DNA of 64,000 bases, from assembly GCA_934481355.1 (NCBI GenBank), contig CAKSPH010000003.1:49029-113028 (forward strand), given 5' to 3'. Positions 48,914-57,477 of the stretch are shown in pieces. Source of the stretch: an uncultured Oscillospiraceae bacterium (GTDB lineage Bacteria; Bacillota; Clostridia; Oscillospirales; Ruminococcaceae). The notes beneath the pieces are model-generated. The model worked only from the letters and a program-made list of their open reading frames with translations. It made no database searches and was not told the DNA's origin. Numbering within the stretch: position 1 is the first letter of the stretch; every line of letters starts with the position of its first letter. Position numbers and translations under genes: made by a program.

Positions 48914-50101
48914 ATGGCAAATTACTCAGAGAAGCCAAAGAAGAAAAAGACGACAGCCTCCAGGGATATTGCGGTCGATAAGCTTGATTTCTACACCGAG
49001 CCGCACCACTCCCGCAAAAAGGAGGATAAGATAAAGGGCAGGCCGAAATCCGGCTGGGCGAGGTTCTGCGCTTCCGTTTTTCCGCAGAAGGAGGACGCCA
49101 CCGGCGAAAAGCTCCGTAAGATAGTGCTTATCGCGGCGGTTATCGTTTTCGTTGCCACCATCGGAGTGCTGATATACCAGCTCACCGGAATGGGCGCGGA
49201 TAAGGACACGAACTCCAAGATAGCGGACATCGCGGGCGTTCCGGAGGACAGCCTCGTAAACGTAAACCCGGATTACGACCCGTTCAACACAAGCGCCGGG
49301 CAGGAGACCGCCGGCACGGAGGAAATAGACGTTACTCCGCTGAAAAACACGCCGATAAGCCCGAACTGGACGGAGCTGAAAGCCACCAATCCGGACGTAA
49401 GGGCGTGGATAAAGATAACCGGAACCAGCGTAAACAACGTTGTCGTGCAGTCCTATGACAACGAGTACTACCTGAAGCGCAACCTCTACAAGGAGTACAG
49501 CGTTTCCGGCACTGTGTTCTCCTCCTACAAGAACAGGTGGGACGGCACCGATGAGAACATCATCCTCTACGGTCACAACATGATAAGCGGCGAGTTCTTC
49601 GCGCATATCACGCACTATGTTCCGAACGACGCAAGCAAGGAGCCGCTGGCATTCTACAAGGTGCACCCGACCGTAATGCTTGCCACACCGGACGGCGGCT
49701 GCCAGACCTACAAGATATTCGCGGGACTTCTGGCTAATACCCAGTCCCAGTATGGCGATGTGTTCGATTATGTTCACAAGACGTCGTTTTACAGCAAGGA
49801 CGACTTCAACAGCTTCATCATCGACATTATGGACAGAAGCTGGTTCTTCACGGACGTTGACATCACCTACGGCGACCAGATACTCACGATGTCCACCTGC
49901 TGCTGGCCTCTCGGCAAGAGCGTGGATACACGCTGGGTGCTTTTCGCAAGAAAGGTTCGCCCCGGCGAGAGCGAAAATGTTGATGTCACCGTTGCAGAGC
50001 GAAACTTAAATCCGAGACTGTTCGACTACTATTACAGCAGGATAGGCGGCTCATGGACGGGCACCAGCACATGGGACAGATCTAAGCTGCTCAGCTACTG
50101 A
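48914..50101 (+). CDS. Class B sortase 1
   Basis: A 395-residue membrane-anchored transpeptidase. A basic cytosolic N-terminus of about 70 residues (KPKKKKTTASRD) includes the motif VFPQKEDATGEKLRKIVLIA, which leads into the single membrane helix (about 75-95). The sortase barrel has the catalytic His in ILYGHNMISGEF, Cys in MSTCCWPLG and Arg in TRWVLFARKVR. The linker between helix and barrel is Thr/Pro/Asp-rich. Class B sortases join surface proteins to the cell wall or build pili. GGGGTG lies about 10 bases before the ATG. It opens a three-gene sortase array. Confidence 0.9.
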   Translation: MANYSEKPKKKKTTASRDIAVDKLDFYTEPHHSRKKEDKIKGRPKSGWARFCASVFPQKEDATGEKLRKIVLIAAVIVFVATIGVLIYQLTGMGADKDTNSKIADIAGVPEDSLVNVNPDYDPFNTSAGQETAGTEEIDVTPLKNTPISPNWTELKATNPDVRAWIKITGTSVNNVVVQSYDNEYYLKRNLYKEYSVSGTVFSSYKNRWDGTDENIILYGHNMISGEFFAHITHYVPNDASKEPLAFYKVHPTVMLATPDGGCQTYKIFAGLLANTQSQYGDVFDYVHKTSFYSKDDFNSFIIDIMDRSWFFTDVDITYGDQILTMSTCCWPLGKSVDTRWVLFARKVRPGESENVDVTVAERNLNPRLFDYYYSRIGGSWTGTSTWDRSKLLSY

Positions 50102-50124
50102 GGCTCTTCCGCAGGAGGTTCGAT

Positions 50125-51189
50125 ATGGCAAATTTTGTTGAGAAGGAAAACATTTTCCGGAGGATAGCAAAATATCTTATCCCATGGAAAGGCGACAAGC
50201 CCGCTGAGATCATACGCAAGTGCGTATTCCTCAGCGCGGCGGTGGTGCTGATAGTTTCGCTGGTCACGATAATCTCATTCTATGGAAGCACGGCGCAGGA
50301 CAACAAGCTCAACGAGCAGATAAGCGAGATGTACCATGGCTCCGCGAACGTCACCATTGATCAGGTGAAGAAGGAAGAGCTTGTAAAGGAATATCCAAAG
50401 GTAGACGAGGATTTTCTGCCTCTGCTTGAGCAGAACAAGGACGTTATCGGCTGGATAACAATGGGCGACCCTGATGATCCGTTCGTGGATAACGTAGTTG
50501 TGCAGGGCGACGACAACTCATATTATCTCGACCACAACCTTAACGGTGAATACAGCAAGACCGGAACGGTATTTGCAGACTACCGCGAAAAGATAACCGC
50601 AGAGAATACTCCCGCGAACATTATCCTTTACGGACACAATGTAAATACCGGCGAGTATTTCGCGAAGCTCACGCGTTACTTCAATTACCGCACGCAGCTC
50701 AATTACGGGCTGGACTGGTACAAGAAGTATCCGACGATAACCTTTAACTCGCTTTACCGCAAGTCCACCTACAAGATATTTGCCGGAATGCTGGTGAATA
50801 CTGATGAAAAGGACGGCGAAGTGTTCTACTATCTCCAGGGCAGGAAATTCAAGAACAAGGCGGCGTTCGATGATTATGTCGCGCAGATACTCGACAGGAC
50901 AACATTCTACACTGATGTTGACCTTAAGTACGGCGACAACCTGATAACGCTCTCGACCTGCATACTCGACTACGGCATTGACACGCGCTGGGTAATTTTC
51001 GGCAGGGAGGTCCGCGAGGGCGAGGATCCGACGGTTGACGTCAGCAAGGTGTACGAGAATCCCGACCCGCTGTACTTCGACTACTATTACAGGGTTTTCG
51101 GCGGCTCGTGGGGCGGAAGAAAATGGGATCCGGCAATGATCTGTGATTACAGCTATACCATCGAAGCTGATAATAAGGCTGAGGATTAA
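50125..51189 (+). CDS. Class B sortase 2
   Basis: A 354-residue sortase with a shorter cytosolic part. The motif LIPWKGDKPAEIIRKCVFLS precedes the membrane helix (about 33-55). The active site is His in ILYGHNVNTGEYF, Cys in LSTCILDYG and Arg in DTRWVIFGREVR. It is clearly homologous to sortase 1 in both the catalytic domain and the C-terminal region, where FDYYYRVFGGSWGGRKWD matches FDYYYSRIGGSWTGTSTWD of sortase 1. GGAGG precedes the ATG. It starts 23 bases after sortase 1. Confidence 0.93.
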   Translation: MANFVEKENIFRRIAKYLIPWKGDKPAEIIRKCVFLSAAVVLIVSLVTIISFYGSTAQDNKLNEQISEMYHGSANVTIDQVKKEELVKEYPKVDEDFLPLLEQNKDVIGWITMGDPDDPFVDNVVVQGDDNSYYLDHNLNGEYSKTGTVFADYREKITAENTPANIILYGHNVNTGEYFAKLTRYFNYRTQLNYGLDWYKKYPTITFNSLYRKSTYKIFAGMLVNTDEKDGEVFYYLQGRKFKNKAAFDDYVAQILDRTTFYTDVDLKYGDNLITLSTCILDYGIDTRWVIFGREVREGEDPTVDVSKVYENPDPLYFDYYYRVFGGSWGGRKWDPAMICDYSYTIEADNKAED

Positions 51190-51218
51190 GGCATATACTC
51201 TGAAAGGACGTTTTTTCA

Positions 51219-52337
51219 ATGGCAGAAATGGACATGGGGCTTACCCCGAACAACAATAAGAAGAAGCGCAAAAAGAAAAAGCAGAGCTTCGGAAAAAGCC
51301 TTGTTACAGGGCTTTTTCCCTGCAAGGGCGACAGCGGCGCCGAGATAGCCCGCAAGCTCATTTTCCTTGGCTCGCTGATACTGATGATAGTGGCGCTGGT
51401 TATAATAGCGGTACATTTTATCACCCTGCTGAAGCCGGAGGCGCCTATCGGCACTACCGTGGTAGACAGCAATGGCGGCCAGGTGATACAGGACGACCAG
51501 CAGGTGGTTGTTAATCTCCAGGCACCCACCAAGGAACAGATAGAAAACCTGCCGGAGGGTTCCATAAACGAGGAATACGCGGCTTACTACGACGCTAATC
51601 CGGATTTCGTGGGCTGGGTGACAATAAACGGCACGAATGTTGACTATCCGGTCGTTCAGGGCGATGATAACGAATTCTACCTGCACCACAATTTTGACGG
51701 CGAGGACGAATTTGCCGGCACTATCTTCACGGATTACGAGGGCAGGTTCGGACCGGGTCAGATGCCGAACAACACGATACTTTACGGTCATAATATGCTG
51801 TACAGGTATAAGTTCGCGGCGCTGAACAACTACAACAATAATATTGAGTTCCTGAAGGAAACTCCGGTCATTGACTTCAATACGCTCTATCAGAACAATA
51901 AGTACAAGATATTCTCCGTATTCATTGTAAATACCGACGAGGAGCACGGCGACGTGTTCGACTACACCAAGTATGTCTACTTCAAGAACAGCGACGAGTT
52001 CTACGAGTACATAATGGAGGTAATGGACAGGAGCAAGTACAACACGGGTGTTGACGTTGAGTACGGAGATGAGCTCCTGACGCTGTCCACCTGCGACGGT
52101 TCCACCGGATTCGAGAATATGCGTCTTGTCATCGTGGCGAGAAAGGTCCGTGAGAACGAGAGCCCGGACGTTGACACCTCCAGGATAACGCGCAAGGACA
52201 GCATAAAGTACTTCGAGGCTTATACCGATGTATTCGGCAGCAAGTGGAAGGGCAGAACATGGGATATCTCCCTTGTCAAGGGAATGAAGGAGTACCTTGA
52301 GGAGAACGGACTCATGGACGACCCGGAGAACTACTGA
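51219..52337 (+). CDS. Class B sortase 3
   Basis: A 372-residue sortase. Cytosolic start KKRKKKKQSFGKSLVTGLFP continuing with CKGDSGAEIARKLIFLG, then the membrane helix (about 46-68). The catalytic residues are His in ILYGHNMLYRYKF, Cys in LSTCDGSTGFENM and Arg in MRLVIVARKVR. The YFEAYTDVFGSKWKGRTWD ending is again shared with the other two. AAAGGACG lies upstream of the ATG. The SpoIID-domain gene follows 14 bases on. Confidence 0.93.
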   Translation: MAEMDMGLTPNNNKKKRKKKKQSFGKSLVTGLFPCKGDSGAEIARKLIFLGSLILMIVALVIIAVHFITLLKPEAPIGTTVVDSNGGQVIQDDQQVVVNLQAPTKEQIENLPEGSINEEYAAYYDANPDFVGWVTINGTNVDYPVVQGDDNEFYLHHNFDGEDEFAGTIFTDYEGRFGPGQMPNNTILYGHNMLYRYKFAALNNYNNNIEFLKETPVIDFNTLYQNNKYKIFSVFIVNTDEEHGDVFDYTKYVYFKNSDEFYEYIMEVMDRSKYNTGVDVEYGDELLTLSTCDGSTGFENMRLVIVARKVRENESPDVDTSRITRKDSIKYFEAYTDVFGSKWKGRTWDISLVKGMKEYLEENGLMDDPENY

Positions 52338-52351
52338 TACCGGAGGACAGA

Positions 52352-53809
52352 ATGAAGAAGCTATCTCTAGCAAGGATAATAGCCGCGCTGCTCATTGTGA
52401 ACTGCTACCTGTTCACCTGCGGCGTAATGGGAACTGTCGGCGGCGCCGCCATGGTGAAGCCGACGGAATCCTCCGGTACTGCGGAAGCTGACGGCGCTCA
52501 GGATATCGGAGAAGCGGACGGCCAGGGAACAATGGACTTTCTGGTTCCGGACGAAACTTCCACCGGGTTCGTGCATCTGAACCTGCTGAACATGGCTCCG
52601 ACATCGCTTTCCGGAAAGATGGTGCAGAGCACTTACAGCATTCAGGGCGAAGCCGGGCCGACCCCGGAGGAGCTTCCGGTGGATACCGAGGAGATACTCG
52701 GCAGCACCGCCGAGGAGGACGCGACATACGAGCCCTCCAGTGATGAGATATACATAACTCTCCCGCCGGAGACCGAGCCGCCGGTGCAGACCACCGTTCC
52801 CAGAACCACGGCGGCTACCACGCAGGCAACGACCCAGACCACTACGACAGCCCCTGCCACAGAGCCTCCTGCGGAGACCTCGACCACTCCGACGGAGATA
52901 GGCGGTATCCCGGTGGACGCTGACAATGACGCACAGGCTCCCGCAGGCGACGACCAGCCCGACGAGCTGGCTCCCACTGATGAGGCGGGGAATTCCGGCG
53001 TCAGCGGCGAGATACTCTATGTTACAAGCAACGGCGGCACTGTTTCAGGCACGGCGCTGGATATAATCGGCAGGGTGACGCAGAACGAGGTAGGCCACAC
53101 GTTTGCGCCGGAGGCGATAAAGGCGCAGGCTGTCGCGGCTTATACCTACATAAAGTTCTGCAATGAATACGGAACATACCCCAGCGTAGGGCTTGCGGGC
53201 ACGGTATCGGATTCGGTGGAGGTTCTGGTGAATTCCGTTATCGGAAAGGCGGTATATTACAACGACTCGCTGATACAGGCGGTGTATTCCGCTTCAAGCG
53301 CGGGATATACAGCTTCCAGCAAGAGCGTCTGGGGGACTGAATATCCGTACCTGGAGAGCCGCTTCTGCGACCTTGACAAGCAGTACGACCCGAATTACGG
53401 CAGAAAGGTGAAGTATACCTCTGACGAGATAAAGAGCAAGGTGTTCGAAAAGACCGGAATCGAGCTCACCGGCGACCCGTCCGGCTGGCTTGCGATAGAG
53501 GACAGGGTAGACGGAAACTACGTCGGTCAGATGAGCGTCGGCGGTTACCACAGCTACACGAACTCCAGCGGGGATTCTGTGAAGATAACCGGGCGTGTGT
53601 TCCGGGAGAAGATAATGAGCTTCGACCTGCGTTCAAGCGCGTTTGACGTTGATTACGACGCGGGCGCGGATGAATTCACGTTCACCACTTATGGCTACGG
53701 TCACGGCGTGGGCATGAGCCAGAACGGCGCAAACGCCCTTGCCACCTACCTCGGCTATGATTACAAGCAGATACTTACATATTACTATCAGGGAACTGAG
53801 GTAAAGTAA
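52352..53809 (+). CDS. Secreted SpoIID/LytB-domain protein with Thr/Pro-rich linker
   Basis: A 485-residue surface protein. An N-terminal hydrophobic stretch (ARIIAALLIVNCYLFTCGVM) is a signal or anchor. Residues about 130-215 are Thr/Pro/Glu-rich (PRTTAATTQATTQTTTTAPA), a cell-wall-spanning type of linker. The SpoIID domain (about 225-485) has IIGRVTQNEVGHTFAPEAIK and AQAVAAYTYIKF, SASSAGYTASSKSVWG and the C-terminal YGHGVGMSQNGANALATYLG. SpoIID is a lytic transglycosylase of denuded glycan in sporulation; this longer protein is a vegetative or surface relative. There is no LPxTG or NPxTx sorting signal at its end. It closes the nifS-to-sortase gene run. Confidence 0.9.
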   Translation: MKKLSLARIIAALLIVNCYLFTCGVMGTVGGAAMVKPTESSGTAEADGAQDIGEADGQGTMDFLVPDETSTGFVHLNLLNMAPTSLSGKMVQSTYSIQGEAGPTPEELPVDTEEILGSTAEEDATYEPSSDEIYITLPPETEPPVQTTVPRTTAATTQATTQTTTTAPATEPPAETSTTPTEIGGIPVDADNDAQAPAGDDQPDELAPTDEAGNSGVSGEILYVTSNGGTVSGTALDIIGRVTQNEVGHTFAPEAIKAQAVAAYTYIKFCNEYGTYPSVGLAGTVSDSVEVLVNSVIGKAVYYNDSLIQAVYSASSAGYTASSKSVWGTEYPYLESRFCDLDKQYDPNYGRKVKYTSDEIKSKVFEKTGIELTGDPSGWLAIEDRVDGNYVGQMSVGGYHSYTNSSGDSVKITGRVFREKIMSFDLRSSAFDVDYDAGADEFTFTTYGYGHGVGMSQNGANALATYLGYDYKQILTYYYQGTEVK

Positions 53810-53877
53810 ATGGTATAATACCGGTCAGTTCTGCCGTGCAATAAGGGCATGGCATGGACGCCACGCAATAAAAAAGC

Positions 53878-53897
53878 GGGAGGGGCAAGCCCCTCCC
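53878..53897 (-). terminator. Terminator hairpin downstream of azlD
   Basis: GGGAGGGGC-AA-GCCCCTCCC. On the minus strand it is followed by GCTTTTTTATT, so it fits the azlCD transcript. Confidence 0.7.
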
Positions 53898-53903
53898 CTA
53901 CAT

Positions 53904-53938
53904 AAATTATGGGCTGTGAAAATCACAGCCCATAATTT
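53904..53938. terminator. Long bidirectional hairpin between the SpoIID-domain gene and azlD
   Basis: A 15-bp perfect stem, AAATTATGGGCTGTG (53904-53918) with CACAGCCCATAATTT (53924-53938), and a 5-base loop. It lies between convergent genes. Confidence 0.8.
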
Positions 53939-54264
53939 TATACTCCTGTCCACATCATAACAAGCTCAGCTATGAGCACTCCCGCGCAGGCGGAAATCGC
54001 AACTGTGAGGAGCCCGCGGTTGAAGAACGCCGCGGCCAGAGCCGCCGCAAGTCCCACACAGGCGGTGATGACTGAGCCCGTGCTGAAGAATATCCCGGGG
54101 ATAGTCATAGCGGTAAGCACCGCATACGGAACGTAGTACAGGAAGCTCAGCACAAAGGGCGAGCGTATTTTCTTGCGGATAGCCGCCAGCGGGAGCATTC
54201 TGATGAGGTATGTAACGACTGCCATTATCGCAATGGACAGGCACAGATAAAGCGTATCAGTCAT
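53938..54264 (-). CDS. azlD: Branched-chain amino acid transport protein AzlD
   Basis: A 108-residue protein with four membrane helices (YLCLSIAIMAVVTYLIRMLP, then VLSFLYYVPYAVLTAMTIPG). AzlD is the small partner of AzlC in branched-chain amino acid export. The start is taken as ATG 54264 (a GTG at 54273 is also possible); it overlaps the azlC end by 8 bases. The gene pair has the standard order. Confidence 0.9.
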   Translation of the reverse strand: MTDTLYLCLSIAIMAVVTYLIRMLPLAAIRKKIRSPFVLSFLYYVPYAVLTAMTIPGIFFSTGSVITACVGLAAALAAAFFNRGLLTVAISACAGVLIAELVMMWTGV

Positions 54265-55000
54265 CTGCTTCACCGTCCTCTACTGGTCTCGGGAACAGCA
54301 GCGCACCGATCACCGCCGCGATTATCGTGCATATTATCACGGAGAATCCGGAGGTAATGAAGCTGAACACCGGCACGAATTTTATCACGCAGGAGACCGC
54401 CGCCGCAATAAGCGCCACAACGAGAACTCCCCTGAATCTGCGCGCAGGGGGAATAACTATCGCGATGAACATTCCGTATATAGCGATACCGAGGGCAGCC
54501 GTAACTATTTCCGGCAGTACGTTTCCGAGGAGCGCGCCGGCAGCCGTGCCGGCAGTCCACATTATGGCGGGAAGCGTGATCAGCCCGTACATATACGCGG
54601 GAGTTACCTCTCCGTCACGCGCGCTTGCCACTGCGAAAACTTCGTCAGTGACGCCGAATGACGTTGTAAGCCTGTGGAACATACTGTAATTGCTGCACAG
54701 CTTCTGGCTGAGGGAAAGGCTCATCAGCGAGTATCTCAGGTTGATTATGAGCTGGGCAACCGCTATTTCCGTGAAGCCGCCCATTGCCGCGATGGTCTCA
54801 ACGCCAGCCACCTGCCCGGCAGACGTAAGGCAGGTCAACGAAATAAGTATAGCCGCGAGCGGCGGGATACCTTTCTGTATCGCCATGATACCAAAGGCAA
54901 AGGAAACGGACAGATATCCGAGCCCTATCGGAAGTCCGCCCTTGAAGCCCTCCATATATTCAGAACGATCCGTTCTGACTTTTTTCTCTTTTTCTGGCAT
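54257..55000 (-). CDS. azlC: Branched-chain amino acid exporter AzlC
   Basis: A 247-residue membrane permease with about seven helices. YMEGFKGGLPIGLGYLSVSF and CLTSAGQVAGVETIAAMGGF are AzlC family hallmarks, as is FGVTDEVFAVASARDGEV. It exports leucine/isoleucine/valine analogues together with AzlD. The start at 55000 is set by GGGAG 5 bases upstream; the open frame continues far upstream without coding character. Confidence 0.93.
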   Translation of the reverse strand: MPEKEKKVRTDRSEYMEGFKGGLPIGLGYLSVSFAFGIMAIQKGIPPLAAILISLTCLTSAGQVAGVETIAAMGGFTEIAVAQLIINLRYSLMSLSLSQKLCSNYSMFHRLTTSFGVTDEVFAVASARDGEVTPAYMYGLITLPAIMWTAGTAAGALLGNVLPEIVTAALGIAIYGMFIAIVIPPARRFRGVLVVALIAAAVSCVIKFVPVFSFITSGFSVIICTIIAAVIGALLFPRPVEDGEADD

Positions 55001-55105
55001 AATGCTCCCTTTTCTCTTATAGTTCACATACAACTTTATTATTGTAGCACAAATGCAGGCATAATTCAATAGCCATTTTGCATAAGAAATCAGGGTATAT
55101 TGACA

Positions 55106-55136
55106 AGAAAACGCGCAGGTTTTATTCAGCCTGCGC
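55106..55136 (-). terminator. Terminator of folA
   Basis: GCGCAGG (55113-55119) pairs with CCTGCGC (55130-55136). On the minus strand GTTTTCTTG follows. The plus-strand side has T7 and would also work. Confidence 0.75.
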
Positions 55137-55142
55137 ATTTTT

Positions 55143-55628
55143 TTACTTTTTAACTCTCTCGTAGCGGAAGAATCTGATATTGCGGCACTCGGAAGCGATG
55201 ACCGGGGACGCTTCCCTGAGCTCCCAGTTTCTGTCGTGCTCGATGTCCTCAAAGAACACGTCGCCGTGGAAGCACTCGTATATCCTTGTGATAAGAGCCT
55301 CGTCGCAGTACGGCAGGAGCTGCTTGTATATCTCAGCGCCGCCGATAACGTATATCTTTTCCTCCGCCTTTTCCGCATACTTCAGGAAATCTTCGACCGA
55401 GCCGAAAACCTCCGCGCCGTCAAGCTGCTTCACCGTGCGGGAGATAACGCAGTTTTTCCTGTCCGGGAGCGGCTTCTTCGGGAGGCTGTCCCAAGTCTTT
55501 CTGCCCATAACTACCGTGGAGCCGGTGGTGGTCTCCCTGAAGAATTTCATGTCCTCCGGGATATGCGCCAGAAGATTTCCGTCCTTACCGATAGCCCAGT
55601 CGCAGTCTGCTGCAAGTATTAAAGTCAT
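55143..55628 (-). CDS. folA: Dihydrofolate reductase
   Basis: A 161-residue enzyme that reduces dihydrofolate with NADPH. It has the N-terminal LILAADCDWAIGKDGNLLAH, MKFFRETTTGSTVVMGRKTWD with SLPKKPLPDRKN, and IYVIGGAEIYKQLLPYCDEA with TRIYECFHGDVFF. AAGGAGG is 8 bases before the ATG. No thyA is adjacent. folD lies 7 kb away on the other strand. Confidence 0.96.
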   Translation of the reverse strand: MTLILAADCDWAIGKDGNLLAHIPEDMKFFRETTTGSTVVMGRKTWDSLPKKPLPDRKNCVISRTVKQLDGAEVFGSVEDFLKYAEKAEEKIYVIGGAEIYKQLLPYCDEALITRIYECFHGDVFFEDIEHDRNWELREASPVIASECRNIRFFRYERVKK

Positions 55629-55709
55629 ATCATGTCCTCCTTGAATTTATTCGCTGATTATATAATACTATTTTTCAGCTGGATTGTCAAGAGTTTGTCA
55701 AAGATCAGA

Positions 55710-55746
55710 GGCTTTGTTCATTGTATTCATAATAATGAACAAAGCC
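55710..55746. repeat. Inverted repeat upstream of the Y-family polymerase gene
   Basis: GGCTTTGTTCATT (55710-55722) with AATGAACAAAGCC (55734-55746), a 13-bp perfect stem and an 11-base loop. It could be a regulator site or a stray terminator; there is no T run on either side. Confidence 0.5.
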
Positions 55747-55774
55747 TGATGTATGATTTCGGACAGAATTACCA

Positions 55775-55803
55775 GTGACAAAACCACTTTTGTGGTGTAT
55801 AAT
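55775..55803 (+). promoter_or_regulatory. Promoter of the uvrX-yolD pair with a palindrome in the spacer
   Basis: -35 GTGACA (55775-55780), a 17-base spacer, -10 TATAAT (55798-55803). The spacer contains the perfect palindrome ACCAC-TTTT-GTGGT (55783-55796), placed where a repressor would block RNA polymerase. It is not the Firmicutes LexA box (CGAACN4GTTCG). Confidence 0.65.
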
Positions 55804-55850
55804 ATATCTGTGATGTTCACTCATGGCAAATCTATGAACGGGAGGCTGTT

Positions 55851-57110
55851 ATGGACGGAAAAATATATATGTGCATAGACCTGAAGAGCTTCTTTGCCTC
55901 GGTGGAGTGCGCGGATATGGGGCTGGACCCGTTTAAGGAAAATCTGGTGGTGGCTGACCCCTCCCGGGGAAACGGCGCGATATGCCTTGCGATAACTCCG
56001 GCGATGAAAGCGCTGGGAATACGCAACCGCTGCCGGATATTCGAGATACCGCCGGGCGTGAAATATATCACCGCCATGCCGCGAATGAAGCGCTACATGG
56101 AGGTATCGGCGGAGATATACGGCATATATCTGCGCTACATCAGCCCGGAAGATATCCATGTGTACTCAATAGACGAGTGCTTCATAGACGCGACGCCTTA
56201 CCTGGATATGTACTCCATGACTCCGAAGCAGCTTGCGCAGGAGCTGATGGATGCAGTCGCGGAGCAGACCCACATCTGCGCCACCGCGGGGATAGGCACG
56301 AATATGTTCCTGGCGAAGATAGCGCTGGATATCACGGCGAAGCATACTCCCGACCACATCGGCTGGCTGGACGAAAGGGAATTTCATGAAAAACTGTGGC
56401 GTCACCGTCCGCTCACGGATTTCTGGAGTATAGGCGCGGGCACGGCGCGGCGGCTGGCAAAGTACGGAGTTTACGATATGTGCGGGATAGCGCACATGAA
56501 TGAAGATGTTCTGTATAAGGAATTCGGTATAAATGCGGAGTTCCTGATAGACCACTCCCACGGGCGGGAGCCATGCACCATTGCTGAGATACAGTCGTAC
56601 AGCTCCAAGAGCCATTCTGTCTCAAACGGGCAGATACTCTTTGAGGATTACAGCTACGACAACGCGCTGATAGTGCTGAAAGAGATGGCGGACACCCTTG
56701 TGCTGGAGCTGGTGGAGAAGGGACTTGCGGCGGAATCCGTGGCGCTGACGGTGGGGTATTCCAAGGACGTAATGCCGCCCACCGGCGGAACCCGCAGGCT
56801 CAGCGTTATAACCGCCTCCAGGCGGAAGCTGACGGAGCAGCTTGTACAGCTCTACGAGGAGACCACCCGCCGCAAGTATCCGATAAGGAGCATAAATATC
56901 GGCTTCGGGGGACTGACGGACGAGATGTACACCGGAATGGACCTTTTCATGGACCCTGCCGAGGAGGAAAAGGAGAAGAAAATGCAGCACGCGATAATAG
57001 ATATCAAGCGGCGCTTCGGGAAAAATTCTCTTATAATGGGCATGAGCCTTCAGGAGAAAGCCACCGGGATACGCCGCAACAACATGGTAGGAGGTCACAA
57101 TGGGGGCTGA
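55851..57110 (+). CDS. Y-family (UmuC/UvrX-type) translesion DNA polymerase
   Basis: A 419-residue polymerase for bypass of DNA lesions. The palm has the catalytic DxD-type CIDLKSFFASVEC, VVADPSRGNGAICLA with a longer-than-usual insert, and YSIDECFID (SxDE). A helix-hairpin-helix (FWSIGAGTARRLAKYGVYD) and a little-finger domain follow. The lack of the DinB-type RSYLDMD variants and the overlapping yolD gene mark it as the UvrX/YqjW branch. GGGAGG precedes the ATG. An unusual palindrome lies in the promoter spacer. Confidence 0.92.
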   Translation: MDGKIYMCIDLKSFFASVECADMGLDPFKENLVVADPSRGNGAICLAITPAMKALGIRNRCRIFEIPPGVKYITAMPRMKRYMEVSAEIYGIYLRYISPEDIHVYSIDECFIDATPYLDMYSMTPKQLAQELMDAVAEQTHICATAGIGTNMFLAKIALDITAKHTPDHIGWLDEREFHEKLWRHRPLTDFWSIGAGTARRLAKYGVYDMCGIAHMNEDVLYKEFGINAEFLIDHSHGREPCTIAEIQSYSSKSHSVSNGQILFEDYSYDNALIVLKEMADTLVLELVEKGLAAESVALTVGYSKDVMPPTGGTRRLSVITASRRKLTEQLVQLYEETTRRKYPIRSINIGFGGLTDEMYTGMDLFMDPAEEEKEKKMQHAIIDIKRRFGKNSLIMGMSLQEKATGIRRNNMVGGHNGG

Positions 57111-57441
57111 GAAAATACGCAGGCACGCCGACCGCGCGAAGCAGTTCATGCCGTTTGCTTCGCTGCGCGGTTATTACGACAAGATACGCGAGCAGGAGCG
57201 CATAACGGAGCCGCGCCGCGAACTTTCCGAGGACGACGCGGCGGAGCTTTCCGACCTGCTGAACCGCGTGGAGCGCGGCGTTATGCTGCGGGTGGTGTAT
57301 TACAGCGCCGACCACTACGAAACACTGGAGGGCATGGTGTCCGAGTTCGATCCGGTGTTCCGCAGGCTTTCCATCGTGAGGACGCGGATATGCTTTGACG
57401 ACCTTTACAGCGCCGAGATACTGGACAAATCCGCCGGATAG
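57100..57441 (+). CDS. YolD-like protein, partner of the Y-family polymerase
   Basis: A 113-residue protein that begins with RRHADRAKQFMPFASLRGYY, typical of YolD-like proteins, which carry a small SH3-like fold (VERGVMLRVVYYSADHYETLEGMV). YolD-like genes are regularly paired with UvrX-type polymerases in Firmicutes, and here the two genes overlap by 11 bases. YolD is thought to act in place of UmuD. GGAGG is about 6 bases before the ATG. Confidence 0.87.
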   Translation: MGAEKIRRHADRAKQFMPFASLRGYYDKIREQERITEPRRELSEDDAAELSDLLNRVERGVMLRVVYYSADHYETLEGMVSEFDPVFRRLSIVRTRICFDDLYSAEILDKSAG

Positions 57442-57450
57442 TGGTATAAT
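57422..57450 (+). promoter_or_regulatory. dtd promoter
   Basis: -35 TGGACA (57422-57427), a 17-base spacer, -10 TATAAT (57445-57450). It overlaps the end of the YolD gene. Confidence 0.7.
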
Positions 57451-57477
57451 ATCCATATCACATGACGGAGGAAATCA

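Noticed and set aside
55700-55850. LexA (SOS) box before the Y-family polymerase gene
   Set aside because: GAAC and GTTC occur at 55710-55746 but in the wrong orientation and spacing for CGAACN4GTTCG.
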